A stretch of 64,000 nt of DNA from JAJDNH01 sp964552395 (GCA_964552395.1 CAZKGM010000008.1:42680-106679); one strand, 5' to 3'; numbered from the stretch's first letter, positions 9,122 through 18,425 are shown. Made by a program: numbers and translations. Notes: generated by a model not told the origin, from the letters alone.

Positions 9122-10018
9122 GTGAGCCCGATCGGCCCGCGGTTGCGCCACTTTCTGGGAGCCCCACAGCCCGAGGGCTTTGTGGCCTCGAACGGCGGGC
9201 GCCTGCTAGCCCACGTCCGTCAGCTCGAGGTGCGTGCCCGTCAGGCGATGACGGCAGGGCTCGCCGGGCAGTACAACAGCGCCTTCAAGGGCCGCGGGCT
9301 TGAGTTTGAGGAGGTGCGCGAGTATCGCCGAGGCGACGACGTGCGCACCATCGACTGGAATGTCACCGCGCGAACCGGCCGTCTCCACGTCAAGCTGTTC
9401 CGTGAAGAGCGGGACCTGACCGTTCTGCTGCTAGCTGATCTGTCTGCGTCGACGCGTTTCGGCAGCGGCCCGATGACGGTTCATGATCTGATCGCCGAGG
9501 TCTCGGGCCTGTTCGCGCTCGCCGCCGGCCGGCGCGACCGGGTCGGCGCGGTGCTCTTCGACGATCACGTACGGGCGATCATCCCGCCGCGCCGCGGCTG
9601 GCGGCACGGGCTGCGTGTCGCCGGGCAGCTGCTGGGCGCGGAGCCGGCCGGTCGCGGCACGGCGGCCGGCGAGGCGATGGGCGCTGCCGCCCGGCTTCTG
9701 CATCGGCGCGGCATCGTGATTCCGGTCGTCGATCGGGCGTGTGTCCTGCCGTCACGCGAGCTTCGAGGCCTGGGCGCCCGCCACGACGTTGTCGTGATCA
9801 GGGTCGGGGACCCCCTGCTCGAGCGCAGTGCGTCGGAGGTGCCGTTACCCGTGAGCTGGGCGGAGGGACCGGGGCGGGCGGTGTTCGCGGGAGGGCGCCT
9901 GAAGCCGCCGCCGCCGGTGCCGGCGGGTGTGGATGTGCTGGAGCTGTCGACCGGCGAGGATTACCTGCCGGCAGTGAGGGCCCTTTTCCGCGAAAGGGAG
10001 CGGCGCCGTGCGCGCTGA
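9122..10018 (+). CDS. DUF58 domain protein
   Basis: 298 residues from a GTG at 9122 with GGGAGG upstream; an earlier in-frame ATG at 9086 gives an unlikely Cys-rich start. The DUF58 signature is clear: FKGRGLEFEEVREYRRGDD, then RTIDWNVTARTGRLHVK. A degenerate VWA-like fold follows, with LLLADLSAST in place of a standard MIDAS. DUF58 proteins are encoded almost always between MoxR and VWA proteins and are thought to be their membrane-proximal partners. A 112-bp gap separates it from moxR, and its end overlaps the next gene by 11 bp. Confidence 0.88.
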   Translation: MSPIGPRLRHFLGAPQPEGFVASNGGRLLAHVRQLEVRARQAMTAGLAGQYNSAFKGRGLEFEEVREYRRGDDVRTIDWNVTARTGRLHVKLFREERDLTVLLLADLSASTRFGSGPMTVHDLIAEVSGLFALAAGRRDRVGAVLFDDHVRAIIPPRRGWRHGLRVAGQLLGAEPAGRGTAAGEAMGAAARLLHRRGIVIPVVDRACVLPSRELRGLGARHDVVVIRVGDPLLERSASEVPLPVSWAEGPGRAVFAGGRLKPPPPVPAGVDVLELSTGEDYLPAVRALFRERERRRAR

Positions 10019-10970
10019 GCTCTTGCGCATCCCTCTCCTGGTGGCGGCGCTGATGCCGGCAGCCGCCGGTACGGCTGCCGGGCCGAACCCACAGCTGCAC
10101 GTGACAGTCCCGGCGGGACCGGCTGCAGTCGGAGATCGTGTCCCGGTCAGGGTCGAGGCGATGGACGGTGCCGGCGGGCTGTGGGGAGATGTTCAGGCGG
10201 AGGTCGGAGATCGGGGCGACTGGGCCGTGGCCGGGGCCCCGAAAACGGTGCCGGATGCCACCGTACCGACTTGGGTGGTCGAGTTGGTGCCGTTGCGCGT
10301 CGGCAAGCTGCCGCTGCCGCGGTTGCACGCCGCGCTGCGCTCGGCCGACGGTTCGCGGCGTGATGTGTCGGCGGCTGCAGAGCCCACCGTGACGGTGGCC
10401 TCGGTCCTGCCGCCCGGGAAGAAGATCAAGCCGGCTCCCCTGACTGCACCGATTGGCGCCCGAGGCTTCCCGTGGGAATGGGTGGTGCCGGGTGTCCTGC
10501 TGTTGCTGCCGGTCATCCTGCTGCTGCTGTGGTTCCTGCGCCGGCGACGGCGCCGCCGGAGCGACAGCGCGGGAGCGCCCGTGCTGTTGCCGCTGGACGA
10601 GCTGATGGCCCTAGTCGGCGAGCTGCGTGGCAGAATCGGCCACGTACCGGCCGAGCTGATCTGCGATCGTCTTGCCGCGGCTGTCCGACGCTTTCTCGCG
10701 CGTCGCAGCGGCGAGCCGGTGCAGGAAATGACCTCATTCGAAGTGCGCCGCCTGGCTCGGCGGAGTGCCTGGCCGTCCGGGGTTCAGGCTGCACTCGGAG
10801 AGGCGATGACACTGGCCGACGGTGTGCGTTTCGCCCGCCGGCCGGCAGGAGACGACGAGCTTGGACGGGGCCTCGATCGGACCGTGGAAGCGGCGCGCGA
10901 GCTCGATGCGCACCTCTCGGCCTGCGAGCTGGCGGATGCCGAGCAGGTGGCGCGGGAGGCCAGCGCATGA
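10008..10970 (+). CDS. Bat-operon membrane protein (DUF4381-like position)
   Basis: 320 residues from a GTG overlapping the end of the DUF58 gene. A signal peptide (LLRIPLLVAALMPAAAGTAAG) is followed by a ~120-residue beta-rich periplasmic domain, one transmembrane helix (about 165-185, VVPGVLLLLPVILLLLWF), an arginine-rich stop-transfer and a helical cytoplasmic domain. Proteins of this topology sit at this position in Bat operons and are thought to join the MoxR-Bat complex. The end overlaps batA by ATGA, so the two are translationally coupled. Function is inferred from position only. Confidence 0.7.
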   Translation: MRAELLRIPLLVAALMPAAAGTAAGPNPQLHVTVPAGPAAVGDRVPVRVEAMDGAGGLWGDVQAEVGDRGDWAVAGAPKTVPDATVPTWVVELVPLRVGKLPLPRLHAALRSADGSRRDVSAAAEPTVTVASVLPPGKKIKPAPLTAPIGARGFPWEWVVPGVLLLLPVILLLLWFLRRRRRRRSDSAGAPVLLPLDELMALVGELRGRIGHVPAELICDRLAAAVRRFLARRSGEPVQEMTSFEVRRLARRSAWPSGVQAALGEAMTLADGVRFARRPAGDDELGRGLDRTVEAARELDAHLSACELADAEQVAREASA

Positions 10971-11965
10971 TACGCCTCGCGCAACCGTGGTGGCTCGTGC
11001 TGGCGGGGACGGGCGTGCTGGCCGCAGCCCTGTGGTCGGTGCGGCGACTGTGGCAGCGGTACCCCTTTCCGCTGCGTATCGTGCGCAGCGCCAGAGGTGG
11101 TATTGCGGTGGGTGCGACGGTGATCGCCGGTCTTCTGGCCGCCGCCGCCCTGGTGCCGCTGGCGGTAGCTGCCGCACGTCCGCAGGAAGTTCTGTCACGG
11201 GAGATCGAGCATGCGAAGGGTGTGGACATTGTCATCGCACTCGACGTGTCGGGTTCGATGGCCGCGCTCGACTTCAAGCCGAGTGACCGTCTGGGTGTGG
11301 CCAAGCAGGTGATATCGGACTTCCTCGCCCGCCGGCCGGAGGACAGGATGGGCCTCGTCGTCTTCGCCGGCGCGGCGGTGACCCTCTGCCCGCTGACACT
11401 GGATCACGACGTGGCTCGGATGCTCCTCGACCGTGTGGCGCTGGGAGCGCTGCCGGACGGTACGGCGATCGGCATGGGGCTCGGCACCGCTGTCAACAGG
11501 CTGCGGCACTCCAAGGCGCGTTCGAAGATCATCGTCCTGGTAACAGATGGCGCGAACAACGCGGGAGAGCTCGATCCGATGGGGGCCGCAGAGCTGGCGC
11601 ATGAGCAGGGCATCAAGGTCTACACGGTTCTGGTCGGCCGTGGCGGAGAGGTTCCGATCCCGCTGCGGTTCCAGGATCCGCGCACAGGCCAGGTTGTCAC
11701 GCAGATCAGGCAGGTGCGGGTCGACGTCAATCCGGAGTTGCTCGCCAGCATTGCGCGCCAGACGGGCGGCGCGGCGTTCCGTGCCCGCGACTCGAGAGCG
11801 CTGCAGAGGGTCTTCGATGAGATTGACAGGATGGAGAAGACCAAGTTCTCGTCCGTCAAGCTCGTGCGCTACCGCGAGCGCTTCGAGCCGTGGGCGGCGG
11901 TGGCGCTGGCGCTGGTGCTCGCGGGTATCGTGGTCGAGTCCGCCCTCGGGAGATCGCCGTGGTGA
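10967..11965 (+). CDS. batA: BatA-type VWA domain protein
   Basis: 332 residues from the ATG at 10967 (ATGA overlap); the longer upstream frame is an artefact. Two N-terminal membrane helices (about 8-25 and 47-70) precede a von Willebrand factor A domain with a complete MIDAS: DVSGS (93-97), a threonine in the 'PLTLDHDVARML' region and TDGANNAGE. A last membrane helix ends the protein. Bat (aerotolerance) proteins form an inner-membrane complex with the periplasmic BatD. The neighbouring MoxR ATPase is the expected regulator. Confidence 0.9.
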   Translation: MIRLAQPWWLVLAGTGVLAAALWSVRRLWQRYPFPLRIVRSARGGIAVGATVIAGLLAAAALVPLAVAAARPQEVLSREIEHAKGVDIVIALDVSGSMAALDFKPSDRLGVAKQVISDFLARRPEDRMGLVVFAGAAVTLCPLTLDHDVARMLLDRVALGALPDGTAIGMGLGTAVNRLRHSKARSKIIVLVTDGANNAGELDPMGAAELAHEQGIKVYTVLVGRGGEVPIPLRFQDPRTGQVVTQIRQVRVDVNPELLASIARQTGGAAFRARDSRALQRVFDEIDRMEKTKFSSVKLVRYRERFEPWAAVALALVLAGIVVESALGRSPW

Positions 11966-13677
11966 GCTTTGCCGCCCCCGCGCGTCTGTGGCTGCTGGCG
12001 GTGCCGGTGGCGGCGGCGTTGGCGGTCGTCGTCCGTCACCGCTGGCGGCTTGCCGCCCAGCGGCGGCTGGCGAGCCCGTCGGTATGGCGGCGGTTGATGG
12101 GAGCTGCGCCCTCAACCGGGATCGCCCGGCTCCTGACGTGGTGTGCAGCGGCCGTGTTCTTGGTGCTCGCGCTGGCCAGGCCCCAGTGGGGCCAGACCCC
12201 GCGGGAGGTCTCGGTGCAAACTCGCGACGTCGTGCTGGCGATCGATGTCTCCGACTCCATGCGGTGCGAGGACGTCAAGCCGTCACGGTTGCGTCTTGGC
12301 CTCGAGGTGCTGCGGCGCGCCCTGCCGACGCTGGCCGGGAACAGGGTGGCTGCCGTCGTGTTCGCGGGTGATGCCTACCCCCTGGTCCCTCTCACCACCG
12401 ACGTGGAGGCCGTGGCGACGTTCCTGGACAGCGTCGAGCCGGGCTCGATCGCCCTTCCGGGCTCGAACTTGGAGCGCGCCGTTGCAACCAGTCTTGAGCT
12501 GCTGCCGGACGCGGGCAAGGGTCGGGTCATCGTGCTCGTGACCGATGGCGAGAACCTGCAGGGAGACCTCGACCACGCCGTCTCGAGCCTCAAGGCCGCG
12601 GGTGTCCACCTCCTCGGCCTTCTCGTCGGGACCGCGGACGGCGGGCCGATTCCGCTGGCCGGACGGGACGGAAGTCTGCACTACAAGCATGATCGCAGCG
12701 GCGGGGTGGTGGTGACCCATGCCCGGCGTGCGACCCTGGAGCGCCTCGCCAAGGCTACCGGCGGCACGGTTGTCGATGCCTCGCAGCTGGAGTCGCCGGC
12801 CGATCTGGCGCGGCGGGTCGCCGCCCTTCAAAGCCGCACGGTCGGCAGCCGCCGCCGGGTCGCGCGCGTGGAGCGCTTCCAGCTCTTCCTGGCTGTAGCG
12901 GCGGGGCTGTTGCTGGCAGGGTTCGCCCTGTCGCCGTGGCGGCGCCTGACGGCGGTACTGGCGATCGTGTTGGCGCTCGGTGCTCCGGGTGCCTCGGCCC
13001 AAACGCCGACTCCGGCTGCGACCGGTGTCGCCGGGCCCCACGATGGTCGGGTCGAGGTGCCCTGGTACCAGCGCTGGGTTCCGGGAGGAAGCCGGCGCCT
13101 GGCGCGGTCAGGGGCCCGCTGCTACGAGAAGGGCGACCTGCCGAAGGCGACGCAGGCGTTCGCGGGAGCGGCGAGCCTCGACCCGCAGGATCCGGAACGC
13201 CAGTTCGACCTTGGAACGACCCTGGCGGCGCAGGGGAAGGTCAAGGACGCGACCCCATTCCTCGACCGGGCGAGGAAAGGCGGAGTGCCCGATGCGGCCT
13301 ACAACCTCGGCACGGCGGCGCTGCAAGCGGAGCAGGCCGAGCCGGCAGTGAGATGGCTGCGTGACGCCCTCTTGGAGAACCCCAAGGACCCGCGTGCCAA
13401 GAGGAACTACGAGCTTGCCTTGCGGCTACTGAAGCAGCAGGAGAAGCACAACAAGAACCAGCCTGACAAGAAGGGCCGCAAGCAGCAGCAACCTCAGTCC
13501 CGGCAACAGAAGCCCGGGGCGACCCCGACCCCGACGCCGGCCTCCGGCGCCCGGCGGCGGCCGACCCCGGCTGCTGCCAACCCGTTGTACGGCGCCCTGG
13601 AGAGGGCGGAGGCCAAAGCGCGCAAGGCCATGCAGCGGCCGACTCCCAAGGCCGCCAAGGTGGAGGAGGACTGGTAG
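11962..13677 (+). CDS. batB: BatB-BatC fusion: VWA domain plus TPR region
   Basis: 571 residues from the GTG at 11962, overlapping batA. N-terminal membrane helices precede a VWA domain with MIDAS DVSDS (95-99) and TDGENLQGD. A membrane helix lies near 310-330 and a second hydrophobic segment resembling a signal sequence follows (ILALGAPGASAQ region). After that come TPR-like repeats (about 370-480) and a Gln/Lys-rich low-complexity tail. In Bacteroides and spirochaetes BatB and BatC are separate genes; here the TPR part is joined to the VWA part in one frame. BatC-type TPRs probably recruit partners on the periplasmic face. Confidence 0.85.
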   Translation: MSFAAPARLWLLAVPVAAALAVVVRHRWRLAAQRRLASPSVWRRLMGAAPSTGIARLLTWCAAAVFLVLALARPQWGQTPREVSVQTRDVVLAIDVSDSMRCEDVKPSRLRLGLEVLRRALPTLAGNRVAAVVFAGDAYPLVPLTTDVEAVATFLDSVEPGSIALPGSNLERAVATSLELLPDAGKGRVIVLVTDGENLQGDLDHAVSSLKAAGVHLLGLLVGTADGGPIPLAGRDGSLHYKHDRSGGVVVTHARRATLERLAKATGGTVVDASQLESPADLARRVAALQSRTVGSRRRVARVERFQLFLAVAAGLLLAGFALSPWRRLTAVLAIVLALGAPGASAQTPTPAATGVAGPHDGRVEVPWYQRWVPGGSRRLARSGARCYEKGDLPKATQAFAGAASLDPQDPERQFDLGTTLAAQGKVKDATPFLDRARKGGVPDAAYNLGTAALQAEQAEPAVRWLRDALLENPKDPRAKRNYELALRLLKQQEKHNKNQPDKKGRKQQQPQSRQQKPGATPTPTPASGARRRPTPAAANPLYGALERAEAKARKAMQRPTPKAAKVEEDW

Positions 13678-15344
13678 TGCGACGCCCGGTTTCGACCGTG
13701 ATGGTCGCGCTCCTGGCGCTCTTGGTGGCGGTCGTGGCCGGCGCGGACGAACCCTCGCTCGAGGTCCATCTGAACCCCCAGCGGCTCGGCCTCCAAGACG
13801 TGACGCGGCTTACGATAACTGTCTCCGGAGGGAAGATCGAGGGGGCGCCGCCGCGCCCCGCCCAGCTGTCGAACCTCGAGATTGTCGGCGGCCCCAGCAC
13901 CGAGCAGCAGTTCTCCTGGGTCAACGGCGTCGCGTCGTCGAGCACGCGGTTCGTCTACGTCCTCCAGCCCCTGGGGCTGGGGTCGGCCCGGGTCGGGCCG
14001 GTGACGGTGCGGATCGGCGGCAAAGAGCTGGCCTCGGCAGCGATCGAAGCCGAGGTGGTCGAGGGCAGTCTGGCCCCGCCGCAACGTCAGCGCCGGCTGC
14101 CGTGGAGCCCCTTGGATGATGTCCTCGGGCCCCGCTCCCGGCGCCAGGTGCAGGCGGAGGTGCGCCTGCTGGCGCCCAAGACGAAGCTGTACCTTGGTGA
14201 GTCCATCCCGATCACGGTGGTTCTCGAGACGACCGCCAGCGTCGAGGGCTTCCAGTGGGTCGACCCGCCGTCGTTTCCCGGCTGGTGGGTGCAGCGCGTG
14301 GACCTTCCCCAACAGGTGAGCGGTTCCTTGGTCGAGCGCGGCGGCAGGCGCCTGATGCAGTACCCCGTGGCACGCTACGTGATCATTCCACTCAAGGCGG
14401 GGATGCTGAAGGTGCCGGCGACCCGCGCGCGCATCGGGATTGGAGCGCCGAGCCTGTTCGGCCCCGGGCAGGTTCTGGAGCGGACGTCATCACAGCGTGA
14501 CTTCGAGGTCATGCAGCGGCCGGTGCCGCCCGGCGGGTTCAGCGGTGCCGTGGGGAAGCTGTCGTACAGCGGCAAGGTGTCGCCGCAGAAGGTCCGTGTC
14601 GGCGACCCGCTGACAGTGACCATCAGCCTCGCGGGGAACGGCAATCTGCCGTTGGTCGGAGCCCCTGCGAGGTGGCCTTCGTGTAGCACGTGTGAGGCCT
14701 ATCCGCCGGAAGAGAACAGCTCGGTGAAGGTGGATGGGGACGGCATCCATGGCACACGTACGTGGTCGACGACGATGGTGCCGCGGCAGTGGGGCGACCT
14801 CCGACTGCCCGCGGTCTCGCTGGCCGTCTTCGACCCCGTGAGCGTGACCTACCGGCGCCAGTCCGTCGGCCCCTTCACGGTCATGGTGTCGCCGCCGGCG
14901 GTCACGCCGACGCCGACGCCGCCAGCCGTGCCGCTTCCGCGACGGGCCGCGGCCGGCGCCGTGCGCACCATTGAGCACGACCGGCCCGCGCCCCGCTCGG
15001 ATCGGGAGGGGTCGGCACCTTGGAGGTGGGTCCTGGGCGCTCTCGCCGTGGGCCTTTTTCTCGGCGCCGCGACGGCCCTGCTCCTACGCCGCCGGCGCCG
15101 GGTGCGAATCCCGAAGGCTGCCGCCGGTGAGTCAGCCGCCGAAAGGGCCAGGGAGCTGCAGGGTGTGCTCGAGCGCTGGTGGAGCGGTCTGCGGGAGAAC
15201 GAGAAGACCCGGCCGCACGAGGAGAATGTCAGCTCCCTCAGGCGGGAGCTCGAGGGGATCCGCTTCGCGCCGGGACGCGCGGACCACACGGAGACCGTGC
15301 GGCAGCTCGAGGAGAGGCTCCGCAAGCTGCTGAGAGACGCGTGA
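13677..15344 (+). CDS. batD: BatD-like oxygen-tolerance protein
   Basis: 555 residues starting at a GTG that overlaps the batB stop by one base. Signal peptide (VMVALLALLVAVVAGADE), then a long beta-rich periplasmic portion with the BatD pattern (FSWVNGVASSSTRFVYVLQPL, and KVSPQKVRVGDPLTVTISLAGNGNLP before the last third). A proline-rich linker, one membrane helix (about 443-465) and a charged cytoplasmic helical tail complete the protein. BatD is the periplasmic scaffold of the Bat complex. It ends the operon's structural genes. Confidence 0.85.
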   Translation: MRRPVSTVMVALLALLVAVVAGADEPSLEVHLNPQRLGLQDVTRLTITVSGGKIEGAPPRPAQLSNLEIVGGPSTEQQFSWVNGVASSSTRFVYVLQPLGLGSARVGPVTVRIGGKELASAAIEAEVVEGSLAPPQRQRRLPWSPLDDVLGPRSRRQVQAEVRLLAPKTKLYLGESIPITVVLETTASVEGFQWVDPPSFPGWWVQRVDLPQQVSGSLVERGGRRLMQYPVARYVIIPLKAGMLKVPATRARIGIGAPSLFGPGQVLERTSSQRDFEVMQRPVPPGGFSGAVGKLSYSGKVSPQKVRVGDPLTVTISLAGNGNLPLVGAPARWPSCSTCEAYPPEENSSVKVDGDGIHGTRTWSTTMVPRQWGDLRLPAVSLAVFDPVSVTYRRQSVGPFTVMVSPPAVTPTPTPPAVPLPRRAAAGAVRTIEHDRPAPRSDREGSAPWRWVLGALAVGLFLGAATALLLRRRRRVRIPKAAAGESAAERARELQGVLERWWSGLRENEKTRPHEENVSSLRRELEGIRFAPGRADHTETVRQLEERLRKLLRDA

Positions 15345-15350
15345 TAAACT
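15342..15350 (+). promoter_or_regulatory. Extended -10 box of a probable leaderless diguanylate cyclase transcript
   Basis: TGA-TAAACT overlaps the batD stop codon and is followed by exactly 6 nt and then the GTG start at 15357. No Shine-Dalgarno fits between. The cyclase may therefore have its own promoter although it sits 12 bp behind batD. Confidence 0.4.
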
Positions 15351-15356
15351 GCCTGC

Positions 15357-16484
15357 GTGTCTGACTTTCAGGTCTTCAGTCTGGCGCTGGAGGAGATCGA
15401 GCCGTTTCTCGACAGGCGACGGTATGCGGCGTTCGTGCCGGTGCGTCTGCGGGCGGATGTCTTCCTGCGCGAGATCCTGAGTAAGGCGAACGACTTCTTG
15501 CCTTCGGGTGGCGGCTCCATTCTCATGGACAAGCCGTTCGAGAGGGGACGAAGCCCGGGCGAGACGCGGCTGCATTTCGTGGCGACGTTCGGGGCGCTAG
15601 CGGACCAGCTGGTGGGGATGTCACTGTCCGCCGACGAAGGTGTGGCGGGTCATGTGTATCGCACCGGTGAGCCGTACCTGATGGCAACGCCCGAGAGCGA
15701 CCCGAACTTCTATGCCAAGTTCGACGAAACACACGGCTTTCACACCGAGAGTATGGTTGCAGTCCCGATCCGGATCGAGCGGACAGTGTGCGGCGTGCTC
15801 GAGCTCATCAACCGCTCCGACGGTCGTCCGTTTACCGAGAGGGACCGGCAGCTGCTCGAGATCTTCGCCCGCTACACGTCAGTGTTTATCGAGAACCTCC
15901 TGGATGCACAGCGGGCCAACGAGATGGCGCGGCGCGATGATCTTACCGGCCTCTACAACGACCGTTTCTTCCATCATCGGCTGACGGAGGACCTGGTCCG
16001 CGCCGACGTCATTGGGTCGTCGGTAGCGCTACTGTTCCTGGATCTGGACAACTTCAAGGATGTCAATGACACGCACGGACATCTCGCGGGCTCCCAGGTG
16101 CTCAAAGAGTTCGGGTTCTTGCTAAGCAAGACGGTGACAAGGGGAGGCGCAACCCTCGCTCGGTACGGCGGTGACGAGTTCGTGGTGATCCTGGCCGACG
16201 ACGGGGAAGACGAAGCGCTCGAAACGGCGCGGCGGATTCAGTCCGCGATGCGTGACGCGACCTTCCTTCAGGGCACCTACACATGGGCAGAGAGGCCTGT
16301 CGTGTGGCGGCGCGATCTGACATGCTCGCTGGGTGTGGCCGTGTACCCCGACCACGTCTCACGCGAGGGCACCACGGACCTGAAGAAGAACCTGCTCCTA
16401 CGGGCGGCGGACCAGGCCATGTACCGAGCCAAGGACGAGGGCAAAGATCGCATTCGGGTGGCTGAGGCGATCACGGTAGCGTAG
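15357..16484 (+). CDS. GAF-GGDEF diguanylate cyclase
   Basis: 375 residues. A GAF sensor domain covers about 40-180 (with SADEGVAGHVYRTGEPYL and SMVAVPIRIE), followed by a GGDEF domain (about 190-370). The active-site motif is intact (GGDEF, 271-275) and the upstream metal site is present (LDLDNFKDVNDTHGH), so c-di-GMP synthesis is expected. The RxxD inhibitory site normally five residues before GGDEF is absent (RGGA instead), so product feedback by that site is unlikely. Cytoplasmic, no membrane span. It may link a small-molecule signal to pili, whose operon lies 15 kb away. Confidence 0.92.
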   Translation: MSDFQVFSLALEEIEPFLDRRRYAAFVPVRLRADVFLREILSKANDFLPSGGGSILMDKPFERGRSPGETRLHFVATFGALADQLVGMSLSADEGVAGHVYRTGEPYLMATPESDPNFYAKFDETHGFHTESMVAVPIRIERTVCGVLELINRSDGRPFTERDRQLLEIFARYTSVFIENLLDAQRANEMARRDDLTGLYNDRFFHHRLTEDLVRADVIGSSVALLFLDLDNFKDVNDTHGHLAGSQVLKEFGFLLSKTVTRGGATLARYGGDEFVVILADDGEDEALETARRIQSAMRDATFLQGTYTWAERPVVWRRDLTCSLGVAVYPDHVSREGTTDLKKNLLLRAADQAMYRAKDEGKDRIRVAEAITVA

Positions 16485-16865
16485 CCCCGGCCATCGGTTG
16501 AGGATCTGAGCGACATGCAGAAGGGCCTACCACTCTTCCGTCAACCGACTCACGGCGGCCGGCTTGCCCCGCGGGGTGTGCTGGAGGTGACCGGTGGGAG
16601 GGCGGAGGAAGGGATCTACAGCTCGACCTTCAAGGCTCGGCCATGGCGGAGGCGCCGCAGGTCTCGCGGCGATCGCTCCGGAATGACTCGAGCCTATCAT
16701 CCGCTGTGCGTCCCATGACGGAGACGGCTCCGTGGGCGAAGAGGGACTACGCCAGATTGGCACTCCTCGCCGCCGCGCGGTGGGAAGGATCATGGCAGGG
16801 AACTTGCTTTACTGTGCGGTGGTCGTGAGCGACCGCTCCGACCGCGACTCTACTGGAGGTGAAAG
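16485..16865. other. Intergenic region upstream of htrA, no gene seen
   Basis: 381 bp with only short, poorly supported frames. The last 70 bp hold the sigma-E-like promoter candidate, a small inverted repeat (GGTCG/CGACC, about 16821-16834) and the htrA ribosome site. Nothing else is recognised. Confidence 0.6.
16799..16828 (+). promoter_or_regulatory. Sigma-E-like promoter candidate of htrA
   Basis: GGAACTT (16799-16805), identical to the ECF sigma-E -35 consensus, is followed by a 16-nt spacer and GTCGTGA, which partly matches the GTCTGA-type -10. The position about 35 bp before the htrA start fits. In enterobacteria degP/htrA is a classic envelope-stress (sigma-E) gene. Confidence 0.35.
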
Positions 16866-18374
16866 ATGAAGCAGGAGCGGATGAGGCTCTTCTCCCTTGC
16901 CGGCGTGATCGTCGCCGCTGTGTTGTTCGGGATGGTCGTGGCAGGGGGCCTCAACCTGACGCCGCAGGTGGCGGCCGACCGCCCGGCGGCGACGCCGGCG
17001 GCGGCGCCGGCGCCGATGGCAGCACCGGACTTCGCGTCGCTCGCGGAGAGGGTCGTGCCGTCGGTGGTTTCGGTCTACGCGAAGGAGATCATCAAGCCCG
17101 GTGATCAGCAGCAGATGCGGGGCATGCCCAACGATCCCTTCCACTTCTTCTTCGGTCCGTTCAACAACCGGGACCGTCAGCAACAACAGGAACCGATCGT
17201 GCGGCCATCGGCGGGATCGGGGTTCTTCATCTCGTCGGACGGCGAGTTGCTCACCAACAACCACGTGGTCGAGAACGCCGATCAGCTCGAGATCCGCCTC
17301 AAGGACGGCAGCCGGTACGCGGTGAAGGTGGTCGGCCGGGACCCGGCGACGGACGTTGCCCTGATTCGGGTGGTCAAGCCGGACCGCGAGTTCCCGGTGC
17401 TGCCGCTCGGTGAGTCCAAGGCGGCGCGGGTCGGAGAGTGGGTGATGGCCGTGGGCAATCCCCTCAACATGGACCACACAGTGACCGTCGGCGTGGTGTC
17501 GGCGAAGGGGCGTGTGCTCGGAATCTCCGACACCTCTTTCGAGAACTTCATTCAGACCGACGCCGCCATCAACTTCGGAAACTCGGGCGGACCGCTGGTC
17601 GATCTCCAGGGTCGGGTGATCGGCATCAACACGGCGATCAACGCTCGCGGTCAAGGAATGGGCTTTGCGGTCCCGATCGATACCGCCAAGCTGATCCTGC
17701 CGCAGCTGCGGGAGCACGGCAAGGTTGTTCGCGGCTACCTCGGAGTGACCGTTCGCAACATCGGCCCCGAGCTGCAGGACGCGTTCGGTCTCAAGGATCG
17801 CAACGGCGCCTTTGTCGAGGAGGTGCTTTCGGGTCACTCCGGTGACAAGGCCGGGCTCGAGCACGGCGACGTCATCACCGAGATCAACGGCGATCCCGTC
17901 AAGGACACTCGCGGCCTGATCGATCGGATCTCGGCGACCCCGCCGGGTACCAAGGTCCGGCTCGAGGTCCTCCGCAACGGGAAGAACAAGGAGCTGTCGG
18001 CGGTGCTCGAGGAGCGCAAGGGCGACGAGAACAAGGAGGAAGGCGAGTCCGACCACGTCGAAGAGCAGGGCAGTCTCTCCGATCGTCTCGGCATCACGGT
18101 TTCCGACCTCACGCCCCGCGCACGCCAGATGTACCGCATCGATGACAGCGTCAGCGGTGTTGTGATCACGCATGTCAAGCCCGTGTCGGCAGCTGCGGAC
18201 GACGGGCTGCAGCGTGGTGACGTCGTGACCGAGGTCAACGGCACCAAGGTCACCTCCGCGTCCGGCCTGGTGAACGCGGTGAAGGCGGTGCAGCGCGGCG
18301 GCTATGCACGCCTGTACGTGTACCGTCCGCAGGCGGACCGATCGTTCTTCGCCATCATCAAGCTCGACAAGTAA
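16866..18374 (+). CDS. htrA: HtrA/DegP-type periplasmic serine protease
   Basis: 502 residues. An N-terminal membrane anchor or signal (about 8-30) and an Ala/Pro linker precede a trypsin-like domain with the catalytic triad H133 (TNNHVVE), D163 (TDVALI) and S240 (NFGNSGGPLV). Two PDZ domains follow (about 285-365 and 400-495). A Gln-rich loop (NNRDRQQQQE) before the protease core corresponds to the variable LA loop. It is a Do-like protease/chaperone that removes misfolded envelope proteins. GGAGGTGAAAG gives a strong ribosome site. It appears monocistronic, ending at a clear terminator. Confidence 0.95.
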   Translation: MKQERMRLFSLAGVIVAAVLFGMVVAGGLNLTPQVAADRPAATPAAAPAPMAAPDFASLAERVVPSVVSVYAKEIIKPGDQQQMRGMPNDPFHFFFGPFNNRDRQQQQEPIVRPSAGSGFFISSDGELLTNNHVVENADQLEIRLKDGSRYAVKVVGRDPATDVALIRVVKPDREFPVLPLGESKAARVGEWVMAVGNPLNMDHTVTVGVVSAKGRVLGISDTSFENFIQTDAAINFGNSGGPLVDLQGRVIGINTAINARGQGMGFAVPIDTAKLILPQLREHGKVVRGYLGVTVRNIGPELQDAFGLKDRNGAFVEEVLSGHSGDKAGLEHGDVITEINGDPVKDTRGLIDRISATPPGTKVRLEVLRNGKNKELSAVLEERKGDENKEEGESDHVEEQGSLSDRLGITVSDLTPRARQMYRIDDSVSGVVITHVKPVSAAADDGLQRGDVVTEVNGTKVTSASGLVNAVKAVQRGGYARLYVYRPQADRSFFAIIKLDK

Positions 18375-18393
18375 CCCGCTCGCGAACCAACTT

Positions 18394-18425
18394 GAGGGCC
18401 CCGCCCGGCGGGGCCCTCTTTCTTT
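18394..18425 (+). terminator. Intrinsic terminator after htrA
   Basis: Perfect 11-bp stem GAGGGCCCCGC/GCGGGGCCCTC (18394-18404 and 18408-18418) with a CCG loop, followed by a T-rich tract (TTTCTTT). It lies 20 bp after the htrA stop and is the clearest terminator in the window. Confidence 0.9.
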
